Assembly: GCA_025526935.1 (NCBI GenBank)
Contig: JAHLKD010000005.1
Span: 1 to 64,000 of the forward strand
Length of the DNA: 64,000 nt
Direction of reading: 5' to 3'
Source of the DNA: Cladochytrium replicatum
Taxonomy: Eukaryota; Chytridiomycota; Chytridiomycetes; Cladochytriales; Cladochytriaceae
In this document: positions 1 to 10,788 of the stretch, piece after piece
How the letters are laid out: each line of letters opens with the position of its first letter
Numbering within the stretch: position 1 is the first letter of the stretch
Translations under genes and position numbers: made by a program
The notes under the pieces: generated by a model
Told to the model about the DNA's origin: nothing
Database searches by the model: none
The model's input: the letters and a program-made list of their open reading frames with translations, nothing else

Positions 1-74
1 TTTATCCGCCAACAACTCAGGCAGAGATTCTTCGATTGAGCCAACACTGCACCATTTCTAAGCTACTTCTTTAG

Positions 75-1255
75 ACTTTCGCGCTCGCAAATGGAACCGT
101 GCTAACTGCTCCTGACAACGGCTACCAGCAAGTTCCCGTCCACGTTGTCTCTCAAGACCAGGATGTTGTTCTTCGCGGATGGTTCAACTGCCCCAAGCTT
201 GACACTGCCGTCAACTCGTTTTATGTCTCTGACGCTTACAAGGCAAAAGAAGCCGCCGCACGCAACTTCCTGGACAGCAAAATCTCGCCTTTGTTTAATG
301 ACAAAGTATTTGCCCTCTCCGACATGTGGAACGTGTAAGTGAAGAGTATCGATCGTCTAGCCAACACATATAATGGCTCTACTATTCCAGATTCGACTAC
401 CTGAACGTCCAGAAATCGTACAACCCCAACTTTCCAAACCTGGACGAAGCATCATGGGACACCATCCGTGATCTTGTCTCGTTCCTCGAATACAACAAAT
501 TCCACAATGGACTTGGTGCCTCTTCGTTTGCCGCTGATCTCGTGTGGCTCCTCAACTCCTTCAAGACTCCCGCCACCTCATCGTCCCCTCTCCGTAAGAT
601 GTCTCTTTACTCAGGCCATTACACCACGTTTGTCTCCTTTTTCGGCCTCTCAGGTCTTTCCACCAAGAATCCGGAGCTCCGCGGCATCCCTTCCTACGGC
701 TCTCTCCTTCTCTTCGAGTTCCTCAAAGATCCTGCCATGAACGAGTTCTATGTTCGCACGGTTTTCCGCAATGGGACCAGGGCAGACGTCGGCGGCCCCG
801 CGATTACTTCGTACGCAGTCGGAACACCTTCGAACGCCGATGCAACGATTTCAAAACTCGATGATTTCATTTCGACGTTGAAAGCGTCCGGAAACCTGCC
901 GGTGTCGAGCTCGCTCAAATCGTTCTGTGATGTGTGCGGAAACAATGCCACACGCAGCTGCGATTTGTACGCTGCACAGAACGCATTGAGGGGCCTTCAG
1001 GGTGGGACGGTTCCGGGAAGTCCTGCTGCTATACGCTCTCTTGGTGATGTTTATGCGGGTTTGATTGGTGCTGCTGTGACGTTGATCCTTTGCATGATTG
1101 TTGCTACGGCTTTTGGATTGAGTGCGTGGAACAGGTGGAAGAAGGGGTATGAGCAAGCAGTGTTGGCAGCGGTTGCATCATCGGCTGGTGCCGAAGAAGA
1201 CCTCATTATATCAGAGAAGAAAGCTGCCGCTGCTTTGAAATCGGAGAGCTCTTGA
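75..1255 (+). CDS. Histidine acid phosphatase-like membrane protein (5' partial)
   Basis: 3' part of a gene that starts left of the window. Positions 1-74 look like the end of an intron: no GT occurs there, a branch-like TTCTAAG is present and the acceptor AG is at 73-74. Exons at 75-334 and 391-1255 join in phase (donor GTAAGT at 335). The visible product is about 288 residues. The segment SLYSGHYTTFVSFFGLSGL matches the C-terminal active-site region of clade-2 histidine phosphatases, where the family has HD (YSAHDTT). Here the Asp proton donor is Tyr, so activity is doubtful. CDVCGNNATRSCD looks like a disulphide-bonded extracellular segment. A single membrane segment (about 1057-1120, AGLIGAAVTLILCMIVATAF) is followed by a basic and then charged cytosolic tail. 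I infer a type I surface or vacuolar membrane protein. Family assignment is from motif recall only. Confidence 0.6.
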
Positions 1256-1391
1256 GCGATGCAACGCTAGAGTCCGTCTGATCTGCCATAGGCTGTAAAA
1301 CTCATGATTTCAAAACATGACGAAATTTTCCTCCCAGATTTTGTATTTGGGAATTATCTGCAGCACAGCAACACGTATGTGATTAAGAATC

Positions 1392-1709
1392 TGCAATTCA
1401 ATCCCCTGTGTCTGCTGGACGGCGGATTGGCTACTGAACTGGAGGACTCGTCCGGAATGGACATCAAGAATGACCTGGGGAGCCCAAGTTGCGTTTGGTG
1501 CTGTTGACATGATCCTGTTCTCTATTGTGCTAAGCATCCTGAAGGACAACCCCGAGGCAATTCTTCAAGTGCACCTGGATTATCTTGAAGCAGGGGCCGG
1601 TAATGTCTCAAATCTGTGGGCAGAGGCTGGGGCCAGAGCAATTGGTGGACGCTGCAGGACGACCCCGGGGCATATTCACTCGTTGAAGTCGCACTTCCCT
1701 CGTTCCTAA
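1392..1709 (+). pseudogene. Homocysteine S-methyltransferase remnant, internally deleted
   Basis: Two frames carry pieces of the homocysteine S-methyltransferase family, which moves a methyl group from S-methylmethionine or a similar donor to homocysteine. Frame 2 reads CLLDGGLATELED...MDIKNDL, the family's N-terminal signature. After a frame change, frame 3 reads ILKDNPEAILQVHLDYLEAGA, which is the next conserved block. It then jumps straight to WAEAGARAIGGRCRTTPGHI, the C-terminal zinc-site block, so roughly 200 residues of barrel are missing. The zinc-binding pair normally written GGCCRTTP is GGRC here, so one of two adjacent Cys ligands is lost. There is no convincing start codon. I read this as a dead fragment; an unusual splice form is unlikely because the middle is absent from the DNA. 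Confidence 0.7.
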
Positions 1710-2213
1710 GAGAAATGTTCGGTTTTGTTTAGAGCTTCTTCGCAAAGAGAATAAGGATTGAAATGTATTGGCATCGTTTGGGACTTCAATCTTGGAATAA
1801 CCCTCCGCTGTACCGTGCAGCGTTGAAAACCAAGTCAATCAATCGATCAAGGGTTACCTTGGACGCCCAATTGTCGGACGAAGGCAGCTTCTGCAAACTC
1901 TGCCGCTTTTTGCCCGGCGATCCTTCCAAACCCGGAACACTCCAGCAGCGAGTTTCCGGCTAAACGATTCGCACTGTGAACGCCTTCAAAACAGAGTCGA
2001 GCTCATTATAAATAGCTGACATTGTCATTTGATTCCCCACCTACTGTCACTTCGCCGGCACCAAAAAGACCCGAAACCCGAAGGAGCTCTCAGTCACGAT
2101 TTGGGTGTTCTCGTTGGCTCGTAGTTTCACCCATCGTATAATGAACCGCAGGCGTTACAAACAAGCATCTGAGAACCCTATTGAGCAGAGGAAATGGGTG
2201 CTTTCAATTAATA
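1710..2213. other. Intergenic, nothing recognised
   Basis: About 500 bases between two pseudogenes. Only short open frames of fewer than 70 codons occur and none resembles a known family. No repeat or RNA gene was seen. Confidence 0.4.
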
Positions 2214-3660
2214 TCACAATACTTTCCCCCATTTTCTAGGTGGATGCCTTTTCGTCGCCGACGAGCTCGCATATCCATGACATCGCACCCGATTTAAAGG
2301 ATCCTGCTCGTCCTCCACCACTCCAAAACCTCCGATGCACCTCCACATGCCCGTTGGTCCACCACAATTGAAATCATCTCCTGTTTCGACATTCCAGAGC
2401 ATCGTGACAGTAACCGCAAGCAAATTTAACATCTACGTTAGTATCCCGCATGTCCACCAATCAAGCATATGAACATCATATCCACAGGAACCAGCTATCC
2501 AACTTGAAACGAAGCTGAAACATGCTGATGAACATATATTTGAGATCGATCTCTGTGTTCTCCAGGAATCGAGAGTTTCTTTCCTTTGATTCCATCGATC
2601 CACCAACCGGACACCTCAGCGTTCCAAGTATGAACACTGGTGATCAACAAGAGATTATCCCACCGCAATTACCCTCAGCTGGTTCTCCACCGCTCCAGAA
2701 AGTCAGTATGGCCACTTTCGCTCGCATTATGCATCGCCTGAATGTCCATCGTAGCTCAAGCCCGCTGGTCTTCCACCACTTTAGTTTTCCAACTTTATAG
2801 AACTCGCTAGCTACATCCATAGTACCAGAAGTCCAGCGGAGCTCCAGCCTACACGTCCGCCACCATTGCAGCACCTCAGCTGAATGTGCCGAATTGCCTA
2901 CTCGTTGTCCACCATTCCAAACCGTCCATGTGACCGACCCATATGCTTGCTCTATTCACTGCATCGGAAGTCCGCTGCGCTTCCACCATTCTAGAATCTC
3001 AACACGTCCGCAATAGCTAGAGAGGTTGCTTGCGTCCTCGCTGTACTTCTTCGTTAGTCCCTGGGCGGATATTCACCAATCGAGGACTTTCACATGCCCG
3101 TCGATGCTAGCGTGGTCCATGCTAACAAAAGGATATCTGAGATCAAGCTCGCTTGCTTCTACCGCTCAAAGAACATCCACTAGTCCGCAGCCACTTGCAT
3201 AATCGATCCCCTGAATGTGTACTCCCAGTCCAGGACACTTGCTCGCCACCAGTCGAGAATCGCTGAGGTTTTCGCAGAGTTCACGGCAATTATTTTCTCC
3301 GTAGAACTGGGGAAAAATTTTGACTTGTTCGTCACCTAGGAACTACTTTTCACGATTGAGCGCTTCTTCCATCCACTCCTCATCCGAATGTGCGATTGAC
3401 CCAGGTTGGGGAACTTTTGTGTCACTTGCAATTGGTAGGCGGATCGAGTGAGGTTGGTCTCTGAGGTATCCTTCGATATGGAGCTCAAGCACAACGAGGA
3501 TGCCGAGTTTGCTCGCTTCGTTCATGGAGATAATTAGGTAGATGAGCCTGGACTAATCGAACCCACGTCGAAGATGCGCGGTCACCAGACCAAGGATCAG
3601 AAGAATTTTTCGTGAGCTCGACCGGGTGGGAAGTGCATGCTGACCGTCGTTGATAGTGTG
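2214..3660 (-). pseudogene. Decayed F-box-like / Trp-Trp repeat protein, copy A
   Basis: Reading the minus strand from about 3660, one frame gives ALPTRSSSRKILLILG, then VTAHLRRGFD, a TAG stop, then LIYLIISMNEASKLGILVV. This parallels copy B (LPNEVLDHTLLLLG ... AQHLRRRYFQ ... MLHILSMDEASTLGIVGV) with about 12 residues missing. A short open stretch ends at about 3343. Below it come repeat units with the core LKWWKTSGLELRWT, spread over all three frames with frameshifts and stops (for example 2644-2874, then EVLEWWRTSRIL near 2330). The unit is about 29 residues, ankyrin-like in its helix-turn-helix rhythm but not a canonical ankyrin repeat. Function unknown; the family looks lineage-specific and expanded. 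Clearly non-functional. Confidence 0.7.
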
Positions 3661-3839
3661 TTGACATGGTCGAGCATTCATAAGCAAAGGAATTTTCATT
3701 TCATCGTTCTAGTACTGGTGCATTGTGTGAGAATGATTGTTTTCCTTCTTTTGACGTCAATGCACCATAGCCCAAAAAAGAAACACTGGCTTACTGTTAC
3801 AAAGATTCAGATTGCGCAAGCCCACTTTTTCCCCACCAT

Positions 3840-4707
3840 TTGAGGACTTCATGATCCCAGGTCGTCCTTGCATGAAAGAACCTGCTGGCTGACAGCAAGT
3901 CAAAATCCAGGCCACTCTCTTTCCATCAATTCAGGACATCGATACAAGCACTCATCGCATCTCTAATCCGCTGTTCTTCACCACCACTCAAGTACTTCAA
4001 CATGCCCCCTCCAGCTCGCCCAAGAAGTCGCAGATGCCTCCATTTCAGTTCTAACCCGCTGTTTTTCCACCATTCAAGCGATTCAATTTGTCCGCTTTTG
4101 CTTGCCATGTCCATGGCAAGCTTAGTCCAGCTGAGCTTCAACCCACTCCCTTTCCACCACTCCAAGACACCGACATGCCCCGTACTTGCGAGGTCGATCG
4201 CAAAACTCGAGTACTTAAGCTCCAGCCCGCTCGTTCGCCACCATTCAAGCACGTCAAGGTGTCCATTTTTGCTCGCGTAGTCGACCGACACGATAGTAAG
4301 TGCAAACCGCCATTTTTCCACCAGTTGTATGCATTGGGAGCCAGGGCAGTGGTAATTGGAAGTAAACGATGAGGAGCGCGTGAGTCGTTCGACGATGTGG
4401 ATAGTCGAAACATTGCAAATTCGGAAAGTTTGCCGATTGGTGATCTGCCCTTACAAGCAAGGATTGGTGTGGTGGGGGGAGGCGAGCTGGATTCAGCTTC
4501 GATGCGCCGTTCGATGTGAAGCTGAAGCACTCCAACTATGCCTAGCGTGCTGGCTTCGTCCATTGAGAGTATGTGTAACATGAGTTGCGACTGGAAGTAT
4601 CGTCGGCGAAGATGCTGTGCGATTCGGAAGGCGAAGACAGCATCTCCTAGCCATTCCCCTAATAGCAAAAGTGTATGGTCCAGTACTTCGTTTGGAAGGC
4701 GACGCAC
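3840..4707 (-). pseudogene. F-box-like / Trp-Trp repeat protein, copy B (best preserved)
   Basis: Begins MRRLPNEVLDHTLLLLGEWL, a plausible short F-box-like start (inference), followed by a helical linker SMDEASTLGIVGVLQLHIE and repeats. The first repeat (NWWKNGGLHL) is broken near 4320 by a one-base change that moves the reading to another frame (IVSVDYASKNGHLDVLEWW). That frame then gives three good units of about 29 residues: LEWWRTSGLELKY, LEWWKGSGLKLSW and LEWWKNSGLELKW. Further on the frame shifts again (RGHVEVLEWW), and at a later unit one TGG of the Trp pair has become TGA (VLN-stop-WKESGL). The C-terminal cap ends LKWWGKSGLAQSESL. Removing these lesions would leave one continuous protein, so decay is probably recent. 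Function unknown. Confidence 0.7.
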
Positions 4708-4927
4708 CTTGGAGCCAGCTTCAACACTGCATTCAGCTTAAAATTGGTCGTTGTATAATATACTTGGTGATTGTTCCCGAAATAGCTTCACTTTGTGTAA
4801 TGTCCTTGTCACATATGCACACCGAAAAGTTTCAACACCATTCACACGTAAGGTAATTTCCATTCTATTCACTTCTGAGGACCGGTGCAGTGTGAGAAGG
4901 TTTTGTCTTAGTAGTTACAGCAATATA

Positions 4928-6020
4928 TTACCTTTTTCTTGAAAACACACAGTCGTTGCTGCTCCAAAGGTTTGGAGTTTTAAAGAAGCCAACTTTCATC
5001 CCACCATACGAGAGTTTTGGATCCCAGGCTTTCCTCGCGAGTTGCATTGTGCGGGCGGACAGCAAGTCATGTTCAAGCCCGCTCGTTTCCCACCAATCCA
5101 GGACAGTGATGCTGGCTGGGATCCGATTACTCGCACCTAGCGACCACAACATTGCTCCATTGCATCTCCAATTCAATGTTCTTCCACCACTCAAGTACTC
5201 CAAGGTGCCGCTATTCGTTGACTTACTCCACTTAAGCTCCAACCAGCTGTTTCTCCACCTTTCAAGCGTCTCAATTTGTCCGGCTTTGCTTGACAAGTCC
5301 ACAGCAAGCTTAGTCCGCTTCAGCTTCATTCCAGTGCACTTCGACCACTGAAGAACACCAGCATGCCCGTTCGCGCTTGCCTCCATCATGGCTTCATGAA
5401 TCCACGTAGGTTCCAGCGCACTGTTTTGCCACTAATCCAGCACCGCAACATGTACTCTCTTGCCTAGCCACATCAATTTGCTTGATTTGCCCATCCCCAG
5501 CGCCAGGCAACAGTTTCCTCGACCACTCCAACACACACAGCGATCTGTCCGTTTATGCTTGAGTAATCGATGGCAAATCCGGAGAAATTGAGCTCCAACC
5601 CGCTCGCTTGTCGATCGCGACGATGGTATAATGTAACCTGGAAAACAGGGTTCGGGATGCTGGAAACGAAAAGATGAAATCTGTTCCGGAGGTCGAAACA
5701 TTGAATATCTAAAGCGTTTGAGAATACGTGATACGTCCGTTTAATTGAGCATTGTGGTGGTGGGTGGTGGAGAGTCCGCCCGCTGGATGTGACGTTCGAG
5801 GTAGCACTCCAACGAAGTCGAGCGTGCTGACTTCGTCCATTGAGAGTATACGTATGATGAGCTCCGACTACACGAAACGTCACCGGAGATACGTTGCGAC
5901 TTTGTAGGCTAAGGTCCTCTCCTAACTGTTCTCCTAGGAGCAATAGAATGATGTCAATCAGACAAGACATGAGAGAACGAAGGGGTTCCCTGTAGCTTGT
6001 TGCAACACCAGGGAGTTTCG
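4928..6020 (-). pseudogene. Decayed F-box-like / Trp-Trp repeat protein, copy C
   Basis: Same architecture as copies A, B and D. The start region LMSCLIDIILLLLGEQLGED matches copy B's LPNEVLDHTLLLLGEWLGDA. After a frameshift the segment LIIRILSMDEVSTLDFVGVL matches the linker. Repeat units are scattered through different frames (GHAVGVL-like, VLQWSKCTGMKLKRTKLAVD, IETLERWRNSWLELKWS). The C-terminal cap VLDWWETSGLEHDLLSARTM aligns with copy B's cap, and a later shift hides TLVWWDESWLL followed by a stop. Several Trp-Trp pairs have degraded to WS or RW. It lies in tandem and in the same orientation as A and B, which suggests local duplication. Confidence 0.7.
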
Positions 6021-6475
6021 CTGTTCTTTTGGAGGAGTTCATGATAGTTCGTCTGTGTGGGAAGGACAATGAAAAGCAAATTGAGGATATGGAAGATGTG
6101 CATGAAAATATAGTACGTGCTAGCAATTCTCCTTTCAAAAACAACTTTTCAGGATAAGCTATGAGCGAAGCAAGTGACGCCGACAGCCATACATATTTGT
6201 CAATGAACCAAACACCACCTCAAGGTCTGCTGTCTTCATAATGAAGACGAGAAGTATTAGAAAAATACTCATTCACATAACACAAAACGTTTCTGTGTTT
6301 ATCAAATGGCAAACGAAGTCACGTCCATTTTCTTGTTGCTGCATTTTTTCTTGTTTCTCCCGAAAACTTAAAAAGCAAGCAGATGGGTTCAAAGAAGTGG
6401 GAAGACAAATAAAATGTTATAAAATCTGAACAAATCAAGCGGACAGAAAGAATCCTGGTGTGTGACAGTAGCCTT
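6021..6475. other. Intergenic, nothing recognised
   Basis: AT-rich stretch between copy C and the acyl-CoA dehydrogenase 3' end. No open frame with a recognisable family and no repeat was seen. Confidence 0.4.
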
Positions 6476-8529
6476 TTACAATTTCGCACCTTGATCAAGA
6501 ACAGAATGGATGAGCCAACCAATGACCAAAGCAAAAGAGTGATGTAATCGTACCCATGAACTGTGCAACCTTGATGGACTGGCGGATACCCAAGTCAAGC
6601 ATGATCTCCTCCGACCCGCCAGGGATAGCGTATGCTACAATAACAAATTGAATCAGGTCTCTGCCCAGAAAACATCAAATCGCTTCCCAACTCACCTCGC
6701 ACTTCACGGTACAACCTCTCAACCTTCTCGCCCTGTCCACCTCGGGAGTAACTCAACCCACCAAAGATCTGCGCCGCCTCGCGCGCGCAGTACTCAAACG
6801 TCTGCGTGCTCTGAGCCTTGAGCAACGCGATCGGCCCGCCGAGTTTCAACATCTGCATCTCAGCCGGCATGCGCGTAGCCTGGTAGATCAGCGTCTCCAT
6901 CCACGCGTGCGTAGCCTCGATCTGGCGGGCCATGTGTGCGAGCTTCTGACGGATGACCGGGTGGTCCACGAGCTTCTTGCCGAAAGTGCGGCGCTTGTGA
7001 GAGTACTTGAGGGCTTCCTCGTAACACACGCGCGCGAAACGGGTCGCTTGGATTGCGATGCCCATGCGCTCGTGGTTGAAGTTGTACATGATCAGACGGA
7101 AACCCTTGTTCTCCTTGCCGATCAGGTTCTCGACAGGTACCTTGACATCCTCGAAGGTGACGTAGGAGGTGCCCGATGCCCAGACACCCATGCAGGGCAT
7201 GTGGCGGGTGCTGACGCCGGGCATGTCGCGAGAGACGACGAGGAGAGAGATACCGTTCATGCCCTCACCACCAGTGCGGCAGGCAACGGTGAAATAGTCG
7301 GCGAACACACCGCTAGAGAAAGAGCATTTGTTACAATTGAAATTCGAACGCAACCCGTTGTCCAGCCTTACTTAGTGATCCACTTCTTCTCACCGTTGAG
7401 TATGTAGTGCTTCCCGTCGGCGGTCTTCTTAGCCTCACACTTGAGGTTGGCCACGTCGGAACCTGCGTAAGGCTCGGTGACTGCCAAACAAATGTTCTTG
7501 GTTCCGTCAAGGCAACCAGGGGCGATGCGCTGCTTCAATTCCTCAGAGCCAAAGTGAAGGATGGCGGGCAATCCAATACCCAGACCTGTGAAAATTAGCA
7601 TTTGATCAGAACGTTAATTTATCGTACTTCTTCTCCTACCTCCAATGAGACCCCAGAGTACACCACCAGAACCGCAGCGAGAAAGCTCATCGCAAATAAT
7701 GAATTCGTGGAATCCGTCAAACTCCTCGGGTTTGATACCGGCAGCGGGGCCACGGTGAGCGTACTTTGACCACGGGCTTCCGACGATACCGCCGAGAATT
7801 CCTGCATCGGCAGCCTTCTTGAATAGCGACTTGGGAATCTGTTTGGCTTCGTCCCATTCGTAGCAGTAGGGCATGATCTCCTTTGCGACGAAAGAGCGGA
7901 CGACGGCACGGAGACGGCGGTGGGACTCCTTGTAGTAAGGGGATTGCCAGTCAGAGTACCTGCGACGAAAAGATCATCAAGACGACGTCACTTGGTTGGG
8001 GTGAGGATGGTGGGTGACTCACCAGTAGGGATCACCGTACGGGACACCGTCACCGAATGTGTCGCCCTCCTCCATTCCCTCGAACACAACATCCTCTTCC
8101 CTGTAGCCAACGGGTTCGGTGGTCTTAGGTGCGGCAGAGCCGATGTCGCCGACGAGGAGCTTGGGACCCCATTGTTGGAGGATGGCGGCAGAGTGGAACT
8201 GGTCGAATTGTTTTGAAGCGTCCGTACCAGCAACCTTGATCAAGACTTTCTTTCCGCCCTATTGAGAAGATGATTCCAAACGTTGCAAAAAACGACAAGA
8301 GTGAATGGTCAGGCCGAGGATAGTGGCATATAGTAATGATTAACACGTACGGGGTGGTCGGCAAGGAACTTTGTGACATCGTACACCTGTAGACCAGACA
8401 GGAAGCGCAGTGAGTGATCTGTGGAAACGCATCTGAGGTGGGGAATGCAGCTACCTTCCCGTGTACGATGATCCAGCAATCCTTCTCGGTGTTGTGAGCA
8501 GCAACCTGCTGTGCAGTGAATGACGGCAT
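6476..8529 (-). CDS. Cytochrome b5 / acyl-CoA dehydrogenase fusion, probably peroxisomal
   Basis: Eight exons: 8529-8455, 8386-8351, 8258-8023, 7959-7640, 7585-7372, 7312-6696, 6634-6554 and 6489-6476, giving 530 residues. Residues about 1-80 are a cytochrome b5 domain; the heme motif HPGG is split by intron 2 (ADHP/GGKK) and the second heme His is in FDQFHS. The rest is a FAD-dependent acyl-CoA dehydrogenase: ICLAVTEPYAGSDVANL (FAD site), WITKNGVFADYF, RRTFGKKL, QIFGGLSYSRGG. The usual catalytic Glu of the C-terminal EGT motif is missing (AIPGGSEE), whereas a Glu sits in FNHERMGIA, the place used by isovaleryl- and long-chain acyl-CoA dehydrogenases. The last small exon gives a C-terminal Ala-Lys-Leu, a type 1 peroxisomal signal. 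No mitochondrial presequence is visible. Role inferred: flavin-linked beta-oxidation with the b5 domain as electron acceptor. Confidence 0.85.
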
Positions 8530-9337
8530 TGCAGAGATAATAATCGCTTGGGATTGTGCGGCGGGGACGATCGATTTTATAGCAGGAGAGAAAGCGATCA
8601 CTCACCGACTGACACGCAATGGAAAATAGAAAAATAGAAGGAAAATGAAAGGACAATAAGAATAACAATGGGGGGTGCAAGTGGTAGTATTATTCACATG
8701 GCAATTGTGTCATAGCGTTTATGATGGATGGTTGGTTGCACGTGAATGTGAATGTGTGCTCTGTTGCTCTCCGTCTCTGTGATTCCAGTGACTGATTATC
8801 TCCTCTCCCTCCCCTCACGTCATTTTCATGAGGTTGCATCTCTCCACGACGTCGCATCACACTCCACGGACCCTCCACCATAAGGATGGTCGCAAGTTTT
8901 GAGTGCGCTAGATGTGCGATGAAAAAAGCCGATCCCGTTCCTGAAATGCTTGGTATATATGTCCACATGTGGAAATATAAGTGGGACGAACCGGGAGAAA
9001 ATGGTGGGACCTGCCAATGGTGTCAGACGGACCCAGGCTGGTGACGCTACAATGTTTGGACAGAGAAGGACGATAAAATCCATGCCGAGCGGTTCTGGAA
9101 GTATGGGGGGAAGCGAGACGGAGCTGTCCGAGGAACCAAGGTTGAAGATGACCAGTCCTGAGAAGATCAGACATGCTCTACATTCATCTTCGCTAATAAT
9201 ACAACTAAGATTTTTGCACTTGAAACAACCAAAACGAATAAAGGCAGCCCGCACAGAGCTTGGCGCTTTCGGTCGCTTTCCTTTTATCAGCGCAACCTCG
9301 TGAGGCTGAACATCTCCATCGATTGAAAAAATGATGA
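8530..9337. other. Intergenic, nothing firm
   Basis: Upstream region of the acyl-CoA dehydrogenase and downstream of the TIR-like gene. A 180-codon minus-strand open frame (8826-9368) has no recognisable domain and no clear splice connection to the TIR-like gene, so it is not called as a gene. Confidence 0.4.
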
Positions 9338-10467
9338 TTACACTTGAATGATATACTTGCCCTCCCAAGTCGTTCCATTGCAGTCGTTAGCAATTTGCAG
9401 AGAGAAGTTTGCCACCGACTGGTCAAAGGCAGCAAAGATCTTTGCGGCAATTACTGGTGGTCTAGACAAGGGAATGGTCTGGAAAGCAATCGTCGCAATT
9501 TTTAGATCTCTGTAAGATACAGGGTAGTTCATGCATTTGATGGGGCACACACCTTACTTCCAGAAATGCCACCTGCAATTTGCTATACACGTTCCCGATC
9601 ATCTGCTCAAAATCCAACCACACGCTGAGCTCTTGCTCTTTAAGGTGGCCACAGGGAGACGAGCGAATCCTGTTTGGGATGATAACCAGTAAAGTTCATG
9701 ATCAGCCCAACTTTCCACGGAACAGTTCGAAAATTTGGACTCACTTAACTCGTAGCTCACGTATATACGTCCCAACGTAGCAAAGGATCCTTTCTGTTCG
9801 GTGCGGGATTCTTTCCGGCCTGGAAAGTCAGCTTTTCAGAACAGATCACTTGTCGATGTAGTTTGAGCAATTCAGGAACAATCCTGTCACAAAAGTGAAC
9901 CGAAACGATCGAATCATTTTGTAGCTTTGCAAAGGCGAAGGGTATTGTTCGCCGTTCAATGTACTCTATCAGAAGCACTGATCCCGTGTAACCGATAGAT
10001 ATCTGCCATGATCTCACGCACCGTTCGCTTTTTCAACGACTGTGAATGGCACGTCACAGCATCCCAGCGAAAAGTCTCGGAAACGGCATGATCATCAAGT
10101 TTCCCAAGAAAAAATGGAACCACAACCGACGCATTTGCCGACGCATGACTGAGCGCCATTCCCCATTGTACAAAACTCTGATCAGTCATATCATAATCGG
10201 TACCACTGATTCCAACCAAAAACATGTTTTATGCCTTACCCGAGCACCACCTTCTCATGGCGACTTAAGAGCATGTCAGGAGCGCCATTCGCGCATTCGC
10301 GGTGCCCTTCATGAACCCTTCACAGCAGTCATCGCCTACACGCGGGCATTTGACGTCCACCAATCTGTGGATCGGGCTGACTATATCATAGTGTTGCTCT
10401 GAATGCCCGATACAGTGCTAGGGTGATCTGCTGTTGCTTGGCGGTAGCTGATGAACACATCGTGCAT
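9338..10467 (-). CDS. TIR-domain-like protein, possibly a pseudogene
   Basis: The ATG at 10467 opens MHDVFISYRQATADHPS, the box-1 signature of TIR domains. Downstream, another frame gives VDVKCPRVGDDCCEGFMKG, matching the box-2 region, and then SFVQWGMALSHASANASVVV, the late TIR helix/strand. Between these blocks stop codons occur that short introns do not clearly remove, so the N-terminal half may be broken. The C-terminal half splices well: an intron from about 9985 to 9946, a second closing before IRSSPCGHLKEQELSVWLDF, and a third before LKIATIAFQTIPLSRPPVI, ending WEGKYIIQV. VWLDFEQMIGNVYSKLQ could be read as a second TIR-like segment, but this is weak. TIR domains act in self-association and some cleave NAD; nothing here fixes a role. 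Confidence 0.5.
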
Positions 10468-10788
10468 GGTGCTGTTTGAACATGCCCATGAGGCGGACTC
10501 TCCCAGCTTTGACCTGTATTGAGATCTATTGTAAACCCTTGGGTGCCACATAAATTTAGCTTTCGTATCCGGGAATGGATCGGCATATTGAGGAATAATT
10601 TGAACCAGCCATCATGTTTGCAACAAAGATACCTGGAAAATAGAAAAGAAATATTCCGCAAATTCGTATTATGTCAAACAACAAGAACAATCAAAAGAAC
10701 CATCAAATGGGTTGGCTCAGGAACAAGAAAAACGAAGGATTATCTATAAATACTAACTACTATCATCCTGTGGGGTCTTTCCCGAATG

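Noticed and set aside
3840-4707. TGA decoded as tryptophan in the Trp-Trp repeats
   Set aside because: One TGA falls on a Trp position, but the copies also carry TAG stops and frameshifts, and conserved genes in the window use TGG for Trp and end in TGA (for example REXO4 and NDUFB7).
8826-9368. 180-codon minus-strand frame downstream of the TIR-like gene
   Set aside because: No motif, no splice link to the TIR-like exons, and an alternative stop already ends that gene cleanly after KYIIQV.
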